DNA of 64,000 nucleotides from Mnemiopsis leidyi (lineage: Eukaryota > Ctenophora > Tentaculata > Lobata > Bolinopsidae): assembly GCA_000226015.1 (NCBI GenBank), contig JH152675.1, positions 101,123 through 165,122 on the forward strand, given 5' to 3'. Within the stretch, counting starts at the first letter, position 1. Each line of letters begins with the position of its first letter. The position numbers and the translations under genes were made by a program. A model generated the notes under the pieces. The model did not search any database. It was not told where the DNA came from and saw only the letters and a program-made list of their open reading frames with translations. Below are positions 57,860 to 64,000 of this stretch, piece by piece.

Positions 57860-58690
57860 ATGCCCACCCCCTCAAATTCAAAAATCAATGACTGCTCATG
57901 CAGAACAAAATATATAGAGCTGCATAATTTAGATGATGCCCTTGACAACAACCACATGGAGTCTCTTCAAGGGTTTACATGTGGACCTTTCAAGGAAGTG
58001 TTTGTGGAACAAGTTTCAAGAGTAAGAGCCAGTGTTTTTGACAAGATGTGCCAAGAGTTGAATGTTACCGATTATCAAGATCAGATGTGTGTGCTTCTTT
58101 CATGGCTAAGAAGACAATTACTCGCAACAAGCATATGGCCTGGCTGTTGTATCCTGGACACGTGCTGCTAACAAAGATTGATTAAAAGCCACGAATACAA
58201 GACTGTTGCAGAATCGGAATTGTCAAGCCAGATAAATGTCATCGGATCAAGTTTACGTTCTCTAGTAATGATCATGTCAGACAAATTTTGAAGAAATGCA
58301 AATTGCCTTTCTACAAAGAAGGGATTCTAGCCAGTGTACCTCGGCCCGGACAGAAGGGTCAACGGGTTGAGGAACGTAAAGCTTTCAAAAAGTTAGTTGG
58401 GGAGTTGAAACAGAAACAGATCTCGGGACCTGGACATGTTCACACCATCAAGAACAATAAGATTTCCAGTGTCCTAAGAAACAGTATGAACGCTGGATAT
58501 GTTCTTTGTTTTTTTCTTCTTCTATTGTTTATCTTTCATTGCATAAGGGTCCAAGTTTTTGCAGGGACAGCAGCCGCTGTACATTTTCCGTGTATTGGGT
58601 GCCCATTAAATTCTACAGACTGGAGCAAAGTTTCTGAATCTTTCTTTCATTCATTTATTGCTGTTCTGTATAATTTGAAAAGATTTTGAT
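57860..58690 (+). pseudogene. Unclassified decayed ORF
   Basis: Coding-like pieces in more than one frame: FKEVFVEQVSRVRASVFDKM and QDQMCVLLSWLRRQL near 57.98-58.13 kb, then GILASVPRPGQKGQRVEERK near 58.32-58.39 kb. No clean introns join them. It could be a decayed transposon-encoded gene or a dead host gene; I do not recognise the family. Confidence 0.4.
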
Positions 58691-58919
58691 AAACTACTAT
58701 TTTCTAATGGGCTCCACCCTGGACTCTCCTGGGGGCTCTGTGCCAAGACAACCACTGATAGGCTTGATGTGCTGACCTCCCTTAATATAATTTTTGGGTA
58801 TGGCCCCAACATCACCAACTTTTATCATCTTCAAATTTGTTTCTTCATACTAAATTTTTACTTTTATCATCTTCAAATTTGTTTCTTCATACTAAATTTG
58901 TTTCTTCATATCTCAGAGT

Positions 58920-59548
58920 ATGACTATAAAGAACAAGGAATGGCTTATAACCGTAGTCATATTTTATCTTGTGATGGAACCTACTGGTACTTTCGAAGCT
59001 AAACATTGCCAGGAGATGAGTTTGGATGTCAAGAAGGTTTAAAATTTGTTTTATGTGACATCGATTTTATAATTCACTATTAACTCATTCATCAAATTTG
59101 AAAGAAGCAATTAGGATTTCACTATTCAATAGATATGCTGCCATTTTTATTTTCTTTTTTTCAGGAGCTTTGTACATTTGAGTCAAACATTACTCATGTG
59201 CAATTTCCAAATTTTCTGGGAATGGAGACACAAGTAAGTTGAAACTTTTTTCCTCTTTTCCCTTAAATTGCAATATTTACTTTCAATATTTACTCTTTGA
59301 GCAGATAAAATATGGTTCAGATCATATTCAAAACTCAGCTATCACACCATTTAAGAGACAACTTAATTGAATTTTGAATTTAGGTAATATTACTTGTTTC
59401 AGCAAGAGGCAATTGATGGCTTAAAGGGCTACGAGCTTCTCTTGACTTCAGAGCAACACTGCTCCAGTTCCCTAGCTTTCTTTTTGTGCCATACCTACCT
59501 CCCAATTTGCAATCCAGAGGATGAGAATGTCATCATCAAGCCATGCAG
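58920..59548 (+). CDS. Frizzled-type cysteine-rich domain protein, N-terminal exons (incomplete)
   Basis: Three small exons with matching phases: 58920-59036, 59165-59233, 59403-59548 (donor TGCAG|GTTTGG, phase 2). The product starts with a signal peptide (MTIKNKEWLITVVIFYLV ... GTFEA), then a CRD: KHCQEMSLDVKKELC, THVQFPNFLGMETQ (equivalent to the Wnt-lipid-contact YNxTxxPNxxG stretch), a QEAIDGLKGYELLL helix, HCSSSLAFFLCHTYLPIC and IIKPCR. These match the order CxxL..C, PN, Cs..l..FlC..y.P.C, PCR seen in Frizzled, sFRP and related CRDs. The remaining CRD cysteines and anything downstream are not visible before the assembly gap at about 60956. It could be a Frizzled receptor, a secreted decoy or another CRD protein. 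Exon model good, protein class moderate. Confidence 0.72.
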
Positions 59549-60862
59549 GTTTGGAATTCATAGAATTGTTGTGCTCTGTGAACACTTTTCACGCTTTTTA
59601 ACCTTCACGTTTAACACTAGGCCCCTTTGAACTGTTTCAAAGCTTATCAGAACTCCTAATGAATTGTAGACAAATTTGGAGGCTTGAGTTATCTGGAATT
59701 TAAGTTAGATTATCATAAGGCAAGGGTATAACTTAATTTAGACACAGATGCAGAATTAACGCGCTAGATTTTAAGTTCTTATTTTCTTCTTAGATCATCA
59801 GTAAGCAGCAAAAATCACCAAATCAAGGTGATTCGAATGTACTAGCTACCTACCGAATCAATCATGCATGATCATGAATTAATATTAGGTGATGATGTCT
59901 GATGAAACCGTTCATACAAGACAGTAAATGTAAACATTGAATCACATATCTGTCGATTTCGATCACATTTGAGAGTGACATTCCTTTTCTCTTTCTCTTT
60001 GATCCGAATCTTCAAAGGAATTATGCAAGTATGATCAAATTGCGAGACTCATGAACAATCAAAGATTTCAATAATTTCAGCCCATTTGCCGGTGCTGCAT
60101 ATTGAGTATTTGAGTATCAAATAGGAGGAGTAAAATAATCAGAGCCGTGATAATTGTCGTTTCAGACAATGTAATTCATTTTACTATCTTCTTGAATTTC
60201 ACACCATATATTGTAATATCAATGTAAACAGTTTTTAATAGTACTTAACAATAGTTTAATTGATTCGCAAATTTCGCATGAACGTCATTCCACCCTACAT
60301 GACATACTCTGAGCATATTCGCTATAATTGAACTAGATTCCTTGCACACTAGTAACCAGCCACTCACTCCCGAGGTAACCATGTTATGAATACCACATTC
60401 CGATGGACGGTGCACCAAAAAATTAACGTTTCCATGCCAACGATCACGAGGTATCCATTTTCTTAAAAACACCCAACTCGTTAAATTTGAAGCTCACGGA
60501 AAGTGACCTTATCGTCGAACGATCTCGTTAAACAAGCCAGAAGATTTGAAGAGCAGCCTTGCAGCCTCTAATCTCTAGACTGATTATAATTTGAATTCAA
60601 TACTAACTCTCCTCAATAATTCTTACACACATGTTACTCATTAATTGACCTACAATCACTTGAGCACTAAACGGGCGATGTTTTAGCACCTCAGAGTGCT
60701 GCCGGCTTTTTGTTGATGTGTTGTGAAGGGAGAGAAGAGAGAGGTGACGATGTATTGTCGATTAGCTTTCCTTCTACACAGAAAGAAATGTACTTGTGCT
60801 AATGCTTTAACACGTGCTGTATAATTGATAGGTGTAGTCCGGCGTCCTTATTACTGGTACAC
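59549..60862. other. No gene recognised (may be intron of the CRD gene)
   Basis: No exon with the missing CRD cysteines was found here in the required phase. Confidence 0.45.
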
Positions 60863-60910
60863 GTGCACACACACGTGCACACACACACGCACACACACAC
60901 GCACACACAC

Positions 60911-60955
<45 letters not shown>

Positions 60956-61687
60956 NNNNNNNNNNNNNNNNNNNNNNNNNNNNNNNNNNNNNNNNNNNNN
61001 NNNNNNNNNNNNNNNNNNNNNNNNNNNNNNNNNNNNNNNNNNNNNNNNNNNNNNNNNNNNNNNNNNNNNNNNNNNNNNNNNNNNNNNNNNNNNNNNNNNN
61101 NNNNNNNNNNNNNNNNNNNNNNNNNNNNNNNNNNNNNNNNNNNNNNNNNNNNNNNNNNNNNNNNNNNNNNNNNNNNNNNNNNNNNNNNNNNNNNNNNNNN
61201 NNNNNNNNNNNNNNNNNNNNNNNNNNNNNNNNNNNNNNNNNNNNNNNNNNNNNNNNNNNNNNNNNNNNNNNNNNNNNNNNNNNNNNNNNNNNNNNNNNNN
61301 NNNNNNNNNNNNNNNNNNNNNNNNNNNNNNNNNNNNNNNNNNNNNNNNNNNNNNNNNNNNNNNNNNNNNNNNNNNNNNNNNNNNNNNNNNNNNNNNNNNN
61401 NNNNNNNNNNNNNNNNNNNNNNNNNNNNNNNNNNNNNNNNNNNNNNNNNNNNNNNNNNNNNNNNNNNNNNNNNNNNNNNNNNNNNNNNNNNNNNNNNNNN
61501 NNNNNNNNNNNNNNNNNNNNNNNNNNNNNNNNNNNNNNNNNNNNNNNNNNNNNNNNNNNNNNNNNNNNNNNNNNNNNNNNNNNNNNNNNNNNNNNNNNNN
61601 NNNNNNNNNNNNNNNNNNNNNNNNNNNNNNNNNNNNNNNNNNNNNNNNNNNNNNNNNNNNNNNNNNNNNNNNNNNNNNNNNNNNNNN

Positions 61688-61721
<34 letters not shown>

Positions 61722-61775
61722 ACACACACACCACACACACACACACACACACTCACACACATACACACACACAGT
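60863..61775. repeat. (CA)n microsatellite flanking an assembly gap
   Basis: CA/GCAC repeats on both sides of ~730 Ns (about 60956-61687). The gap probably results from the microsatellite; its true size is unknown. Long frames across it are artefacts. Confidence 0.95.
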
Positions 61776-62279
61776 TAAACACACGTCATGATACGTGTAC
61801 CTTAGTACCCCAATGAGTTCGGTATATTTTCTAGCTCTTGTATTAGATCTCAAACTCAATGAAAACATCGTAGGTAGAAACGACCTTAGTGTCGCATTTT
61901 AGCTATTCGAACAACAATTTTCCTATGTTTGCTATACAGGTATTGTTGCGATATCACTTGACGGCTTGACCAATACTTCAGATAATACCCTAGAACTACT
62001 ATTTTAGCCATGTAGCTGGACTCAGCTCGATAGGAATATATTTTGTGTAATACAATTAAGGTGGAGTCTGGTATTTTCAGTCTCAGTAGGACCGGCTCTT
62101 AACAACCTGGATCCTGCAGCCTGGAGCCTACATCCAACGCCGACAACTAAAATATGCAATGTAATACCGTCCGTGATGCAGCGAAAAATATGATGTTATG
62201 AATGTTGTTATTCAAATTCGGATGTATCATCAGCAGAGTTTCTCAAGGTAACTACATGTGGATATATTGCTGCTCTCTG
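61776..62279. other. No gene recognised
   Basis: Ordinary AT-rich sequence without supported exons. Confidence 0.45.
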
Positions 62280-62530
62280 ATTGGCTGCTGGGTAGCTGCA
62301 GTTCAGTCACGTGACCAGTAGGAAACAAGTAGTTACTCTCCAAGCTGTCTGGACCTATCGCTTATCAGTTACATCTAATACACTTAGCTACGTTCTAGTC
62401 ATCAGTTACTCCTGCTCCTGCTCCTTACATCACATTTACACTGCTACCCGGGCAACAGGAAGTTCAGGAAGCAACCAATCAAAACACGCAGATCTGGACA
62501 CGTGGCACCTGTCCGCCAATCACAGACCAG
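62280..62530. promoter_or_regulatory. CACGTG/CCAAT-rich promoter-like module
   Basis: ATTGG at 62280, TCACGTGACC at about 62308, CCAATCA at about 62475 and CACGTG-N4-CTGTCCGCCAATCA at 62499-62522. The last string has identical spacing to the KLF upstream region at 4499-4522. The target gene is not visible. Confidence 0.5.
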
Positions 62531-62849
62531 GGATTCTACCACGAGACATTCTCTACAAGTACATGTATTGCTAGTAGTGAGTGAAGATAGTACTGGCTCA
62601 ATACTTCCAGTCCCATGTGCCGGTCATGAGATAAACTCCCAGAATCTGTCCAAATTGAGGACTGATGATATCTAATTGAGGGTAGGGCCGTTAGGATACT
62701 ACGTGTACCATTGTGGTAACAAACAGACATACTTACACACAAACACAAGACGTCGAGTGTAGGATCTTGTCAGAGCTGCCGATGTTAAACAAGCCGTTAT
62801 TTCCGTGTACTCGTCACACCCACTATAGTGTAGCACACATCTCCTAGTT

Positions 62850-63075
62850 TAGTGTGTCTGTTAGTTTGTTTGTGTGTCTGTTGGTGTGTCTGTTCTATTT
62901 TCTGTGTGGATGTTTGGGTGTCTGTTTGTGTGTCTGTTAATTTGTTTGTGTGTCTGTTAGTGTGTCTGTTCTATTTTCTGTGTGGATGTTTGGGTGTCTG
63001 TTAGTGTGTCTGTTAATTTGTTTGTGTCTAATAGTGTATCTATTTTTTTTGTATGTCCATGTTTCTGTTAGTTTG
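62850..63075. repeat. TGTGTGTCTGTTAGT-type simple repeat
   Basis: Degenerate repeats of gtgtgtctgtt(a/g)(g/a)tttgt, including a longer duplicated block (gttctattttctgtgtggat gtttgggtgtctg). Confidence 0.85.
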
Positions 63076-63281
63076 TCTGGTTGTTTTAGTGCCCGTTGTC
63101 TGTGAGGGGTCTTCAAGCCTCTCTGTTTGTGTTGTAACGAGTCTGTTTGTCTATTGTGCTTGTCTATGTCGATACTTCCAAGACACGTACCTCTACACTA
63201 GTTGATGTGACCACTAAATTTAGATCCCAAGAAATTAGACAATCATAACATCACGATAAGACGTGACGTCACACTTATAGT

Positions 63282-63412
63282 TGAACTAGAGGTGGTTGAC
63301 TGAATGTCTTGAAATATCATGTCTGACACCAGCTAAATTTGTTCTGAAGTAGAGGTGGTTGACTGAATGTCTTGAAATATCATGTCTGACACCAGCTAAA
63401 TTTGTTCTGAAA
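63282..63412. repeat. ~61-bp direct duplication
   Basis: agaggtggttgactgaatgt ... gacaccagctaaatttgttc tga appears twice back to back, almost without change. Confidence 0.93.
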
Positions 63413-63636
63413 TACCTCCGATCTTCCTCCTCCAGCTGCATGATATCATCCAACAACTCATGACGTCATCACGGACTACACAGACTCCATCAATTTGACA
63501 TGGTACTGTCCCTATCTCCATTGTACTCTGGCCCTCCCCTCCAAGTGTAATCATTATACGGGTCATGAAGGAACAATGTGAAATGATAATACGGATCATG
63601 ATAGCGCTCTGTCATTAGACGGTGTACAAATCAGGC

Positions 63637-63643
63637 TATATAA
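63637..63643 (+). promoter_or_regulatory. TATA box of a possible gene starting near the window end
   Basis: GGCTATATAAGGGGAGG is a strong TATA context on the plus strand. CRE-like TGACGTCA sites lie upstream (about 63264 and 63460) and a TCACGTGAC box lies just downstream. No coding exon follows before 64000. Confidence 0.45.
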
Positions 63644-64000
63644 GGGGAGGGTGCGAGCAAGGAACGCTGATATATCGGGTGGCAATGGGGTGTGGTTGAT
63701 CACGTGACACATTGTGTGTTTTGAATTGATATTCATGAACAGTTCCACACTCTCTCAATGTTGGTGATCGAATTATTGGGCTGGTTCAGACACTGATGCG
63801 TCCTCTGGAAGACTAGATTTTGTCTTTGAACTGAAGACTAGGACTGTGTACTGTAAAATAACGCTTCTAAAACAATTTCTTTTGTTTCTGTTGCATGTCT
63901 GTTCTAGCACTCCGACCCATCTTGTTCAGAATTCTGTCTTCAAAAGGAAAATAATTTACAGATCTTTATGATCTCAGTTTTATGTAAGATCTGTGTAAGG

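Noticed and set aside
60799-61868. Long frames of 300+ codons on both strands
   Set aside because: They consist of N bases and CA repeat translated as Cys-Val or Thr-His.

Overview
The window is nuclear DNA from an invertebrate animal. Genes have many short introns with GT/AG junctions, coding and regulatory islands sit in AT-rich DNA, and the proteins are animal types: HDAC3, a KLF zinc-finger factor, LDLa-ectodomain GPCRs, C-type lectin, pentraxin and a Frizzled-type cysteine-rich domain. A cnidarian or another marine invertebrate would fit, but the sequence alone does not fix the phylum. There are two runs of N (38405-38414 and about 60956-61687).

Region 1 (1-25.1 kb) is the 3' half of a plus-strand HDAC3 gene. 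Its penultimate visible intron is about 22.8 kb long and holds three minus-strand genes: a KLF-type factor, a 1,993-residue GPCR with a very long LDLa ectodomain, and a shorter paralogue of 1,098 residues. Both GPCR genes have a small signal-peptide exon followed by one very large exon.

Region 2 (25.9-39.9 kb) holds two head-to-tail plus-strand genes, 13 and 20 exons. I rebuilt them exon by exon with every intron phase matching. They encode about 1,123- and 1,194-residue proteins built of divergent KH-like units. Both start with an arginine/serine-rich, acid-free N-terminus that looks like a mitochondrial presequence. I do not recognise a described family with this combination.

Region 3 (40-54.5 kb) is a secreted-protein cluster. 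A minus-strand gene encodes two C-type lectin domains followed by a roughly 150-residue Lys/Ala/Glu tail. A plus-strand tandem-pentraxin gene lies inside one of its introns, and decayed pentraxin copies lie nearby. Upstream on the minus strand is a two-exon gene for a small secreted precursor with four 25-residue repeats, each carrying a two-cysteine loop and most bounded by Lys-Arg. It looks like an undescribed neuropeptide-like or cyclic-peptide precursor, or an alternative N-terminus of the lectin.

Region 4 (54.5-64 kb) is repeat-rich. It has a cluster of a short, GC-rich, foldback-like repeat family, an unclassified decayed ORF, three small exons of a Frizzled-CRD protein, a CA microsatellite around the large gap, and promoter-like sequence at the end.

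A theme across the window is that tandem repeats often sit exactly on splice junctions and copy the acceptor or donor (HDAC3, KH gene B, lectin).
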